From contig JAPOWV010000066.1 of assembly GCA_026707445.1 (NCBI GenBank), positions 32,120-96,119 of the forward strand: a DNA stretch of 64,000 nt. The letters run 5' to 3'. This document shows positions 49,235 to 57,544 of the stretch, piece after piece. Position 1 is the first letter of the stretch, and each line of letters starts with the position of its first letter. This stretch comes from Gammaproteobacteria bacterium (GTDB lineage: Bacteria; Pseudomonadota; Gammaproteobacteria; Steroidobacterales; Foliamicaceae). The notes under the pieces were generated by a model. The model was given only the letters and a program-made list of their open reading frames with translations. It had not been told where the DNA came from and made no database searches. Made by a program: the position numbers and the translations under genes.

Positions 49235-50796
49235 CAATAGTCCCGATCCTCGAACTCGGATTTGCGCCGCTGGATGAACTCCAGCAGCGCCTCGTCGATG
49301 GCCGGATCGAGCGGCGGCGCCTCGTACTCGTCGAGCATCCGCTTGAAGATCCCGTTGGCGCGCTGGGCGGCGTCGAGCGAGCCGTCCTGCTCCCATTGCT
49401 CGAAGCTGTTGTTGTCGGCGACGCCGGAACGGTAGAACGCGGTCTTGAAGTTTGCCTGGGTATGCGCGGCGCCGAGAAAATGCGATCCGGGCCCGACCTC
49501 GCGCAGCGCATCCATGGCCTGGCCGCTCTCCGACATGTCCACCCCCTGCAACAGCACCGCGATCATGTTGGCCTGGTCGGCGTCGAGGATGAACTTCTCG
49601 TAGCCCATCGACAGGCCGCCCTCCAGCCAGCCGGCCGCGTGAAGCATGAAGTTCACACCTGCCAGGGCCGCCGTCTGCAGCGTGTTGGCGGACTCGTAAG
49701 CCGCCTGGGCATCGGGAATCTTCGACGCGCACAAGCCGCCGCCGCTGCGGAAGGGCACACCCAGGCGGCGCGCCAACTGCCCCGCCCCGTACAGGACCAG
49801 GCTCGGTTCCGGGCCTCCGAAGGTCGGCGCTCCCGACTGCATGGACACGGCCGACGCGAACGAACCGAACACCACTGGAGCCCCGGGGCGCACGAGCTGA
49901 ATGTAGGCCATTCCGGCCAGCGCCTCGGCCAGGATCTGTGTCAGCGTGCCGGCCGCGGTCACCGGCGACATCGCTCCGGCGAGCAGGAACGGCGAGATGA
50001 CCGTCGCCTGGTTGCTTTCGGCGTAAACGGTCGCCGCCCCGAGCATGGTCGCGTCGAAGCACATCGGCGAATTGGCGTTGATCAGGCTGGTCAGCACCGT
50101 GTTGTTCGCCACAAATTCCTCGCCGAACACGATTTCGGCCATGGCCACGGTGTCTTCGGCGCGCTCGGGATGCGTGACCGAACCCATGAACGGTTTGTCG
50201 CTGTAGCGGATGTGGCTGTAAATCATGTCGAAGTGACGCTTGTTGACGGGAACGTCGACAGGCTCGCAAATCGTGCCGCCGGAATGGTGCAGGCCGGGGC
50301 TCATGAAGGCGAGCTTGACGAAGTTCTGAAAGTCCTCGAGGGTCGCATAGCGGCGCCCCTGATCAAGATCCCGCACGAATGGCGATCCGTAGGCGGGAAC
50401 CATCACGGTGCGCGCCCCGCCGATGATCGTGGAACGCTTCGGGTTGCGGGCATGCTGCGTGTACTCGCTCGGCGCCGTGGCCCGCACCAGCGACCGGCAC
50501 ATGCCGCGCGGGAACCGCACGCGTTCGCCGTCCACTTCGGCGCCCGCTTCCTTGAGGAGTTCGAGCGCCCGCGGGAACGCACGGAACTCGATGCCGATTT
50601 CTTCGAGCACCGTGTCGGCGTTGTGCTCGATCGATTCCAGCGCTTCGGTATCCAGAACCTCGAAAAAGGGAATGCTGCGATCGATCCAGGCCGCGAGTTC
50701 CTTCGCAGTTCCGCGCCGCCGCGCGGCGAACTTCGCGGCGCGGCCGCCGCGCCGCTTTCGGCCAGGGTGTCGCCTGTGTTGCGGGTGGCTGTTCAT
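49234..50796 (-). CDS. MttB-family (non-pyrrolysine) corrinoid methyltransferase
   Basis: The 520-residue protein is a COG5598/MttB superfamily member with no in-frame UAG, so it belongs to the non-pyrrolysine group that includes glycine betaine methyltransferase MtgB. Recognisable segments include VLEEIGIEFRAFPRALELL, IGGARTVMVPAYGSPFVRD and HHSGGTICEPVDVP. An Arg-rich N terminus (residues 8-29) precedes the barrel. It would demethylate a quaternary amine, methylating a corrinoid protein. Glycine betaine is the best-supported substrate given the downstream dimethylglycine and sarcosine genes and the BCCT transporter. Carnitine or proline betaine are alternatives. Confidence 0.87.
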   Translation of the reverse strand: MNSHPQHRRHPGRKRRGGRAAKFAARRRGTAKELAAWIDRSIPFFEVLDTEALESIEHNADTVLEEIGIEFRAFPRALELLKEAGAEVDGERVRFPRGMCRSLVRATAPSEYTQHARNPKRSTIIGGARTVMVPAYGSPFVRDLDQGRRYATLEDFQNFVKLAFMSPGLHHSGGTICEPVDVPVNKRHFDMIYSHIRYSDKPFMGSVTHPERAEDTVAMAEIVFGEEFVANNTVLTSLINANSPMCFDATMLGAATVYAESNQATVISPFLLAGAMSPVTAAGTLTQILAEALAGMAYIQLVRPGAPVVFGSFASAVSMQSGAPTFGGPEPSLVLYGAGQLARRLGVPFRSGGGLCASKIPDAQAAYESANTLQTAALAGVNFMLHAAGWLEGGLSMGYEKFILDADQANMIAVLLQGVDMSESGQAMDALREVGPGSHFLGAAHTQANFKTAFYRSGVADNNSFEQWEQDGSLDAAQRANGIFKRMLDEYEAPPLDPAIDEALLEFIQRRKSEFEDRDY

Positions 50797-50821
50797 GCGC
50801 GGCCCCGTGCGGCGCGGAGAC

Positions 50822-50836
50822 GGTATGCATCATACC
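50822..50836 (-). promoter_or_regulatory. Palindromic operator overlapping an extended -10 of the methyltransferase operon
   Basis: GGTATG-CAT-CATACC (50822-50836) is a perfect inverted repeat. On the minus strand it contains TGGTATGAT, an extended -10 (TGnTATGAT), 33 bases upstream of the mttB-family start. This suggests a repressor site over the promoter. Confidence 0.45.
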
Positions 50837-50926
50837 AGTGTTGCAGCATGGAAAGGCGGCTAATGCCGCGGCCTGAAAGGCTCTCCCGCGCTCCTCGGAT
50901 CGGGGACGCGCAAGATGGCAGGCGGC

Positions 50927-52600
50927 TCAGAACAGGCCTTCGATCAGGCCTTCGGAATTGACGCGGATGTCCTGCGCGGCGGGTTTTCTCGGCAGCCCCG
51001 GCATGGTCATGATGGAGCCGCAGATGGCCACGACAAACCCGGCGCCGGCCGCGAGGCGGACTTCGCGGATTTCCACGATATGGTCCGTTGGCGCCCCCAG
51101 CAGCGCCGGATTGGTCGAGAAACTGTACTGCGTCTTGGCCATGCAGACCGGAAAATCGCCGTAGCCGCTGGCCTGCAGACGCGCGAACTCGTTCTGCACT
51201 TTGGCGGATGCTACGATGTCCTGGGCTCCGTAGATTTCCTGCGCGATGCGCCGGGCCTTTTCCCACAGCTCCAGCCCGTCCTCGTAGAGCAGGCTGAAGC
51301 CGCTGTGCTCCGAATCGGCCAGTTCCGCGACGTGTCCGGCGAGTTCCGCAGCGCCGGCGCCGCCCTCCGCCCAGTGCCGGCACTCGATTGCGGCGCCGCC
51401 CAGCCGGCCGCAGTAATCCGCGATGGCGCCGACCTCGGCGTCGCTGTCGGTCTCGAAGCGGTTGATGGCCACCGTCGCGGGAACGCCGAATCGATCGAGG
51501 ATCGCGAGATGCCGCCCGAGGTTGACGCAGCCGTCCGCCACTGCCTTGGCGTTCTCCGCCTTGAGGCCGTCTTTCGGGACGCCGCCGTTCATCTTGAGCG
51601 CCTTGGTCGTGGCGACCAGGACCACGGCATCCGGTACCAGGCCCGCGGTGCGGCACTTGATGTCGAAGAATTTCTCCGCGCCCAGGTCGGCGCCGAACCC
51701 GGCCTCGGTCACGACGTAGTCGGCGAGTTTCAGCGCGGTCTGCGTCGCGATCGCCGAATTGCAACCGTGCGCGATGTTCGCGAACGGTCCGCCGTGGATG
51801 AATGCGGGGTTGTTCTCCAGCGTCTGCACGAGATTCGGCTCAAAGGCGTCCCGGAGCAGCGCGGTCATGGCGCCCTGCGCGTCGAGGTCGCCGGCCGTGA
51901 CGGGCTTGAGGTCGCGGCCGTAACCCACGACGATCCTGCTCAGGCGCCGCTCCAGGTCGGCCAGGTCCTTCGCCAGGCAGAAGATCGCCATGATCTCCGA
52001 AGTGCTGGTGATATCGAAGCCCGTCTCGCGCGGAACGCCGTGGGCGGTTCCGCCAAGGCCGGTCGTCGTGTGCCGGAGCGCGCGGTCGTTCATGTCGAGC
52101 ACGCGGCGCCAGGTGATGCGCCGTGGATCGACGGCGGGTTCGCCGCCCCAGTGAACGTGGTTGTCGATCAACGCCGAGAGCAGGTTGTGCGCGGCGCCTA
52201 TCGCGTGGAGATCGCCGGTGAAGTGCAGGTTGATGTCGGTCATCGGCACGACCTGCGCGTAACCGCCGCCCGCCGCGCCCCCCTTCATGCCGAAGCAGGG
52301 GCCGAGGCTCGGTTCGCGAAGGCAGATCAGCGCCTTCTTTCCAATGCGATTGAGGGCGTCGCCCAGACCGATCGTGGTCGTCGTCTTTCCTTCGCCGGCT
52401 GGTGTCGGCGACACCGCCGTCACGAGAATGAGTCTGCCCCGTGCGTCCGGCCGCGCGGCCGCGACGGCGGCATGGTCGACCTTGCCCTTGGTCTTGCCGT
52501 AGGGTTCCGTGTGTTTCGCGATGCCGAGCCTGTCCGCGACCTTGAGTATCGGCAGCATTCTTGCCGCGCGGGCGATTTCTATATCCGGTTTGCGGGGCAT
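50927..52600 (-). CDS. fhs: Formate-tetrahydrofolate ligase
   Basis: The 557-residue protein has the FTHFS P-loop [19 protein letters not shown] (about residues 65-83), [21 protein letters not shown] and the folate-site segments of the family. It interconverts formate, ATP and THF with formyl-THF; in this context it may run backwards to gain ATP from formyl-THF made by oxidising methyl groups (inference). The ATG at 52600 ([11 protein letters not shown]) is preferred to a TTG at 52618. folD and fchA, needed to link it to methylene-THF, are not in the window. Confidence 0.93.
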   Translation of the reverse strand: MPRKPDIEIARAARMLPILKVADRLGIAKHTEPYGKTKGKVDHAAVAAARPDARGRLILVTAVSPTPAGEGKTTTTIGLGDALNRIGKKALICLREPSLGPCFGMKGGAAGGGYAQVVPMTDINLHFTGDLHAIGAAHNLLSALIDNHVHWGGEPAVDPRRITWRRVLDMNDRALRHTTTGLGGTAHGVPRETGFDITSTSEIMAIFCLAKDLADLERRLSRIVVGYGRDLKPVTAGDLDAQGAMTALLRDAFEPNLVQTLENNPAFIHGGPFANIAHGCNSAIATQTALKLADYVVTEAGFGADLGAEKFFDIKCRTAGLVPDAVVLVATTKALKMNGGVPKDGLKAENAKAVADGCVNLGRHLAILDRFGVPATVAINRFETDSDAEVGAIADYCGRLGGAAIECRHWAEGGAGAAELAGHVAELADSEHSGFSLLYEDGLELWEKARRIAQEIYGAQDIVASAKVQNEFARLQASGYGDFPVCMAKTQYSFSTNPALLGAPTDHIVEIREVRLAAGAGFVVAICGSIMTMPGLPRKPAAQDIRVNSEGLIEGLF

Positions 52601-52721
52601 CAGCGAGTGTCTCGGCAAAGACTATGGCCGCCGCACGATCGGCACATGGCGATCCCGATCCGGCGGCCAGAGCATTCTACAAGGCCTGTTCGCCTGAGGC
52701 GGGCCGAACGCAGCCCAAGCC

Positions 52722-52751
52722 TTGGTGTATGGTATGTGCTTGGGGTAAAGA
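52722..52751 (+). promoter_or_regulatory. Candidate promoter of the TonB-dependent receptor gene
   Basis: TTGGTG (52722-52727) and TAAAGA (52746-52751) are separated by 18 bases, 25 bases upstream of the receptor start. The match is moderate. The 176-base region is shared with divergent fhs. Confidence 0.35.
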
Positions 52752-52776
52752 TTGGTCCACCGGGAGGATTGGGGCG

Positions 52777-55416
52777 ATGTCTATTCAATTGCAACCTAAA
52801 CACACCGTATTGTCCGCCGCCGTCGCACTGTCGGTGGCCGGCGCGCCGGTCGCGGCGCAGGAGGCTGCCGATGAACGGGTGCTCGATGAGATCGTGGTTA
52901 CGGCGAGGCGCGTCCAGGAATCGCTGCAGGATGTTCCCCTGGCCGTGACCGCCCTGGACACCCGCGAGATCACCGAACTCGGCGTCACCAATTTCGCGGA
53001 CTACGTGCTGCAGTTGCCGAACGTGACAGCGGGCGGCAGCGGACCGGGTCAGAACACCATCTACATTCGCGGCGTCGCATCCACGACGCCGAACCTGACG
53101 GTGGCCGGCGTGGCCGGTCTGGCGCCCAACGTCGCCTTTTACCTGGACGAGCAGCCGCTGGCGCATCCGGGCCGCAATCTCGACGTGTACGCAGCGGACC
53201 TGGCGCGCATCGAAGTGCTCTCGGGACCCCAGGGGACGCTCTACGGGGCCAGCTCGCAGGCCGGTAACGTGCGCCTGATCACGAACAAGCCGGACTTGAG
53301 CGAGTTCTATGGCAATGCCAAGCTTGGCGCGAACACGATCAGCGGCGGCGACACGGGTTCCAGCGTCGAAGTCATGCTGAACGTTCCCTTAAGCGACAAC
53401 TTCGGTTTGCGCGGCGTCTTCTACAACGACAGCAAGGGCGGCTGGATCGATAATGTCGCCGGCACGCGAGATACCAGCGAGAGCGCGCGGTTCCGGCCGG
53501 CAGGCACGGTGCGCAGGAACGGGGTGCCCGTCGCCTCATATCGCGCCGGATTCCAGGCGGTGGGGAGTGCGAGTCCTCCGCAAAGAGCGGACCTTTCAAG
53601 CGTGACCTTCCTCACGGCCGACAACAGCGATATCGTTGACGACGACATTAACGGCGTGACCTATACCGGCGGCCGGATCTCGGCTCAGTGGGATATCACC
53701 AACAATTGGGACCTGCTAGTGGCCCACACCACCCAGGACACCGAGGCGGACGGCGTGTTCTTCGCCGACCCGGACGTGGGAGAACTGGAAATCTCGCGCT
53801 TCACGGATGAGCGGATCGAGGACACCATCGACAACACCGCCTGGACGCTCACTGGCCGCTTAAACGCACTAGAGGTTATCTACACCGGCGCGTTTACGGA
53901 CCGGCAGTCGGACCAGGTCGTGGACTACTCCGACTACCTGTTCGTGGGCCAGTACCTGCCGTACTACATTTGCGACTATTCGGCGACCTACGTGACATAC
54001 AACCCGGGTAACCTCCCGTTCGGCACGTGCCAGCCGCCGGTCATGTACGTGAACAGCCTCAATAAGCTGGAGATCCAGACCCACGAGATCCGTTTCACCA
54101 CGGACCAGGCGAACCGCTGGCGCCTCCAGGGTGGGCTGTTCACCAGCGAACTGGAACTCATCGAGGTCAACGACTTCATATATCCGGGGGCGCTGGAGGC
54201 CATCTCGTGGAACGCCGGGGCGAAGGGCTTCGCTCCGAACTATCCGTTGACCAACCCGGGGGCGGCTATGGGTAACCCCGCCGGGGCCGCCTACGGCGCC
54301 GGGCCCGGTTACTACACCTACCCGGGGCCGTTCGGCCCGGACAGGTATGGCTTTGATCCCGGCGTCGTCTTTCGCAACGACATCCGGCGCACGGACGAGC
54401 AGTTCGGCGTTTTCGGCGAATTCGGCATCGACCTGAGCGAGCGGTTTTCGCTGACGATCGGGGCCCGCAACTACGAGATCGAGGTGGACCTTGAGGGTAG
54501 CGCCAACGCGTCGTTCAGCAATTTCCGCGGTCCCGACGGGGAAGATCAGCAGCGCTGGGGCACGAACATCTCGCAGCAGTTCATGCCGGGCAATGCAGTA
54601 GGCGCGCCCGACAAGGCTGTGGCCGACGGCACGATCTACAAGGTGACGCTGGACTGGCGGCCGCAGCCGGAGCAACTCTACTACGTCACGTGGTCGGAGG
54701 GGTTCCGGCCCGGTCTGCTGAATCGTCCGGGCGGGAGGCCGAGCGCGGACGGCAGCGGTTTCGTGGTGCCCTTCGAACTGGAGACCGACGAAGTCGTCAA
54801 TGTCGAGGTCGGCATGAAGGCCGACTTCGGCAATGCCTTCCGGTTGAACGCGGCGCTGTTCAACATCGATATCGACAACCTGCAGACCACGATCTTCGAT
54901 ACCAGCATCGTCAACCTGTTCTTCTCGGACAACGCCGCGGACGCCAGGGTGAGGGGCCTGGAGGCGGACTTCGTCTGGCTGCCGCCGGTCGACGGGCTCA
55001 CCATCGCCGGCGCGTTGTCGTTTCTCGATTCGGAGATCACCCGGAAGATCACCCCGACCAACGACGTTCGTGAAGGGGACGAGCTTGCGTTCGCTCCAAG
55101 CAACCAGGGCAACCTGCGGGCGCGCTACGAGTGGACCCTGCAGGCCACCGGGTGGACGGCGCACGTCATGCCCATGATTTCCTGGTCCGCGGATTCGTAC
55201 AGCGACATCATCACCATCAACCGCGACCTGATCGACAGTTGGACCATGCTAAGCCTGACGGCGGGCGTGGCCAGCGACGACTGGTCGGTGACGCTCTACG
55301 GCAGCAACCTGACCGATAAACGGGCCGAGGTGTCGCGCTCTTTCGTGTTCGACAGGAGCCACGTCACCTACGCGCAACCCAGGACATTCGGCGTACGCGC
55401 GAGCGTGAACTTCTGA
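52777..55416 (+). CDS. TonB-dependent outer-membrane receptor
   Basis: The 879-residue protein has a signal peptide (to about APVAAQ), a TonB-box-like segment DEIVVTARR, a plug domain (VTNFADYVLQLPNVTAGG to PQGTLYGASSQAGNVRLIT) and a 22-strand-type barrel ending FGVRASVNF with terminal Phe. It imports a large or scarce substrate with TonB energy. The DEIVVTARRVQESLQDVPLAVTAL opening is common in receptors of marine and sphingomonad-type bacteria of unknown ligand. A GGGAGGA precedes the start at 52777. A hairpin follows. No ligand can be assigned. Confidence 0.92.
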   Translation: MSIQLQPKHTVLSAAVALSVAGAPVAAQEAADERVLDEIVVTARRVQESLQDVPLAVTALDTREITELGVTNFADYVLQLPNVTAGGSGPGQNTIYIRGVASTTPNLTVAGVAGLAPNVAFYLDEQPLAHPGRNLDVYAADLARIEVLSGPQGTLYGASSQAGNVRLITNKPDLSEFYGNAKLGANTISGGDTGSSVEVMLNVPLSDNFGLRGVFYNDSKGGWIDNVAGTRDTSESARFRPAGTVRRNGVPVASYRAGFQAVGSASPPQRADLSSVTFLTADNSDIVDDDINGVTYTGGRISAQWDITNNWDLLVAHTTQDTEADGVFFADPDVGELEISRFTDERIEDTIDNTAWTLTGRLNALEVIYTGAFTDRQSDQVVDYSDYLFVGQYLPYYICDYSATYVTYNPGNLPFGTCQPPVMYVNSLNKLEIQTHEIRFTTDQANRWRLQGGLFTSELELIEVNDFIYPGALEAISWNAGAKGFAPNYPLTNPGAAMGNPAGAAYGAGPGYYTYPGPFGPDRYGFDPGVVFRNDIRRTDEQFGVFGEFGIDLSERFSLTIGARNYEIEVDLEGSANASFSNFRGPDGEDQQRWGTNISQQFMPGNAVGAPDKAVADGTIYKVTLDWRPQPEQLYYVTWSEGFRPGLLNRPGGRPSADGSGFVVPFELETDEVVNVEVGMKADFGNAFRLNAALFNIDIDNLQTTIFDTSIVNLFFSDNAADARVRGLEADFVWLPPVDGLTIAGALSFLDSEITRKITPTNDVREGDELAFAPSNQGNLRARYEWTLQATGWTAHVMPMISWSADSYSDIITINRDLIDSWTMLSLTAGVASDDWSVTLYGSNLTDKRAEVSRSFVFDRSHVTYAQPRTFGVRASVNF

Positions 55417-55446
55417 CCGGCCCGGGTCCGGCAACAGGAATTGACA

Positions 55447-55470
55447 CGGCGTCCTCCCCGGAGGACGCCG
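55447..55470. terminator. Perfect 11-bp hairpin between the receptor and TPR-sulfotransferase genes
   Basis: CGGCGTCCTCC (55447-55457) pairs with GGAGGACGCCG (55460-55470) across a 2-base gap, 31 bases after the receptor stop and only 5 bases before the GTG start of the next gene. It may end the receptor transcript. If transcription reads through, it would cover the ribosome binding region of the next gene; no T tract follows. Confidence 0.5.
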
Positions 55471-55475
55471 TTGTC

Positions 55476-57518
55476 GTGTCCAGCCGGACCGGAACTCCCG
55501 GCTCTTCCGCTGACTCCCGGCCCCGGGAACAGGGCGCGGCCAATCCCGCGCTGGCCGCCATTCAGGCCAGGATTGTCGGGAAGCAGTATGAGGAAGCGCT
55601 GGCCGACCTCAAGGTCATCCTCCGGGACGACCCGCACAACACCGACGCGCTGTATATGAGCGCGGTCTGCCACCGCTATCGGCGCGAGTTCGATGCGTCG
55701 TTGGCGCAGCTCGCCAGGCTCAAGGCCATTTCGCCCGAGAACGGCCGGGCGCACCAGGAGGAGGGCCACGCGTACCGAGACATGGGGCGGCCCGAGCATG
55801 CGCTGCGGGCGTATGCGCAGGCCTGCCGCTTCAACCCGGCGCTGGTGGCGAGCTGGAGGGGACAACTCAATATCCTGGCCCGGAGCGGGCGTGTCCAGGA
55901 GGCAGCGCAAGCGAGGGCCCAGCTAAACTACCTCAAGCGGCTGCCGCAACCACTGGTCATCGCCCTCGACCTCATGAGTCAGGGCAAGCTGCTCAAGGCG
56001 GAGGACCTGTGCCGCAAGTTTCTCAGGAAGGCGCCGCACCACGTGGAAGCGATGCGGCTGCTGGCCGACATCGGCATCCGCTTTGGCGTGCTGGCGGACG
56101 CCGAATTCCTGCTGGAGTCGGCGCACCAGTTCGAGCCGACCAACGTGCGGGTGCACATGGACTACATCCAGGCGCTCAGGAAGCGCCAGAAATTCGGAAA
56201 GGCCCTCGAGCAGGCCAGGCTGCTGCTTGAGACTTCGCCCGGCAATCCGCAGTTCCAGTCGATCTACGCGATCGAATGCATGCAGACCGGCGACTACGAG
56301 GAGGCGCTGGGCCTTTTCGACAGGGTGCTGGAGAAGATTCCGGGCGACCCGGTCACGCTCACCTCGAAGGGCCATGCGCTCAAGACCCACGGCCAGTACG
56401 ACGAGGCCGTCGCCTCCTACCGGGCAGCGCTCGCGAGTCAGCCACGCCACGGCGAAGCTTGGTATTCGCTTTCCAACCTGAAGGTCTATTCGTTCAGCGA
56501 CCGCGAACTCGAGCGGATGCATGCGCAGGCCGGCCACGATGACCTGTCCCATGCCGACCGCGTGCATCTGAACTTCGCGCTGGGCAAGGCCTACGAGGAC
56601 CGCGAGGACTTCGAGACCTCGTTCGGTTTCTACGAGCAGGGCAACCGCTCGAAGAAGGCTGCGAGCCGCTACGACGCGGACAAGATGACGGAGGAACTGC
56701 GCGCCCAGCAGCGGGTGTGCGTCGCCGGGATGCTGTCGCGCGGCGCCGAAGCGGGGCATTCCGCAGGCGATCCGATTTTCGTTGTCGGGCTGCCCCGGGC
56801 CGGTTCAACCCTGCTGGAACAGATTCTTTCGTCTCATTCGAAGGTGGACGGCACCCTGGAACTGCCGAACGTCCTGTCGCTGGCGCAGCAGTTGCGGCGG
56901 CGCGGGCGCAACGGGCCCGAACCGGACTATCCCGACATCCTGGCGGAGTTGTCCGACGAGGAGCTCCGCCAGTTCGGGCGGCAGTACATCGACGACACGC
57001 GGATTCACCGCCAGAGCGCGCCGTTTTTCGTCGACAAGATGCCGAACAACTTCCGCCATATCGGACTGATCCACCTGATGCTGCCCAACGCGAAGATCAT
57101 CGACGCCAGGCGGCGCCCCATGGCCTGCGGCTTCAGCGGCTACAAGCAGCTCTTCGCCGAGGGCCAGCAATTCACCTACGACCTGGCGGACCTCGGCCAG
57201 TACTATCGCGATTATGTCGAACTGATGGACCACTGGGACGCGGTGCTTCCCGGCAAGGTGCTGTGCGTCCAGTACGAGGAGGTGGTGAGCGACCTCGAGA
57301 CCCAGGTGCGCCGGATTCTCGACCACTGCGGACTCGAATTCGAACCGGGCTGCCTGAGCTTTTACCGTACGGACCGCGCGGTGCGCACGCCCAGTTCCGA
57401 GCAGGTCCGCCAGCCGATATTCGAGTCGGGACTCGACTACTGGCGCAACTACGAGCCTTGGCTCGATCCGCTCAAAAGTGCTCTGGGCGAGGACGTCCGG
57501 CGGCGCTTCAGTAGCTGA
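55476..57518 (+). CDS. TPR-repeat sulfotransferase
   Basis: The 680-residue protein has about eight to ten TPR repeats in residues 25-400 and a C-terminal sulfotransferase domain. The 5'-phosphosulfate-binding loop is VVGLPRAGSTLLEQIL (around residue 438), and the 3'-phosphate region lies near KIIDARRRPMACGFSGYKQLF. Such fusions transfer sulfate from PAPS to protein or glycan acceptors. The first in-frame start is a GTG at 55476, very close to the upstream hairpin, and no Shine-Dalgarno is free, so the true start could be further in. No signal peptide is seen. Acceptor unknown. Confidence 0.85.
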   Translation: MSSRTGTPGSSADSRPREQGAANPALAAIQARIVGKQYEEALADLKVILRDDPHNTDALYMSAVCHRYRREFDASLAQLARLKAISPENGRAHQEEGHAYRDMGRPEHALRAYAQACRFNPALVASWRGQLNILARSGRVQEAAQARAQLNYLKRLPQPLVIALDLMSQGKLLKAEDLCRKFLRKAPHHVEAMRLLADIGIRFGVLADAEFLLESAHQFEPTNVRVHMDYIQALRKRQKFGKALEQARLLLETSPGNPQFQSIYAIECMQTGDYEEALGLFDRVLEKIPGDPVTLTSKGHALKTHGQYDEAVASYRAALASQPRHGEAWYSLSNLKVYSFSDRELERMHAQAGHDDLSHADRVHLNFALGKAYEDREDFETSFGFYEQGNRSKKAASRYDADKMTEELRAQQRVCVAGMLSRGAEAGHSAGDPIFVVGLPRAGSTLLEQILSSHSKVDGTLELPNVLSLAQQLRRRGRNGPEPDYPDILAELSDEELRQFGRQYIDDTRIHRQSAPFFVDKMPNNFRHIGLIHLMLPNAKIIDARRRPMACGFSGYKQLFAEGQQFTYDLADLGQYYRDYVELMDHWDAVLPGKVLCVQYEEVVSDLETQVRRILDHCGLEFEPGCLSFYRTDRAVRTPSSEQVRQPIFESGLDYWRNYEPWLDPLKSALGEDVRRRFSS

Positions 57519-57544
57519 CCGCCGAATCCAGGGTATCCGCAACC

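Noticed and set aside
49234..50796. Pyrrolysine-encoding UAG in the MttB-family gene
   Set aside because: The frame has no in-frame UAG and no pyl genes are near; it is a non-pyrrolysine homologue.
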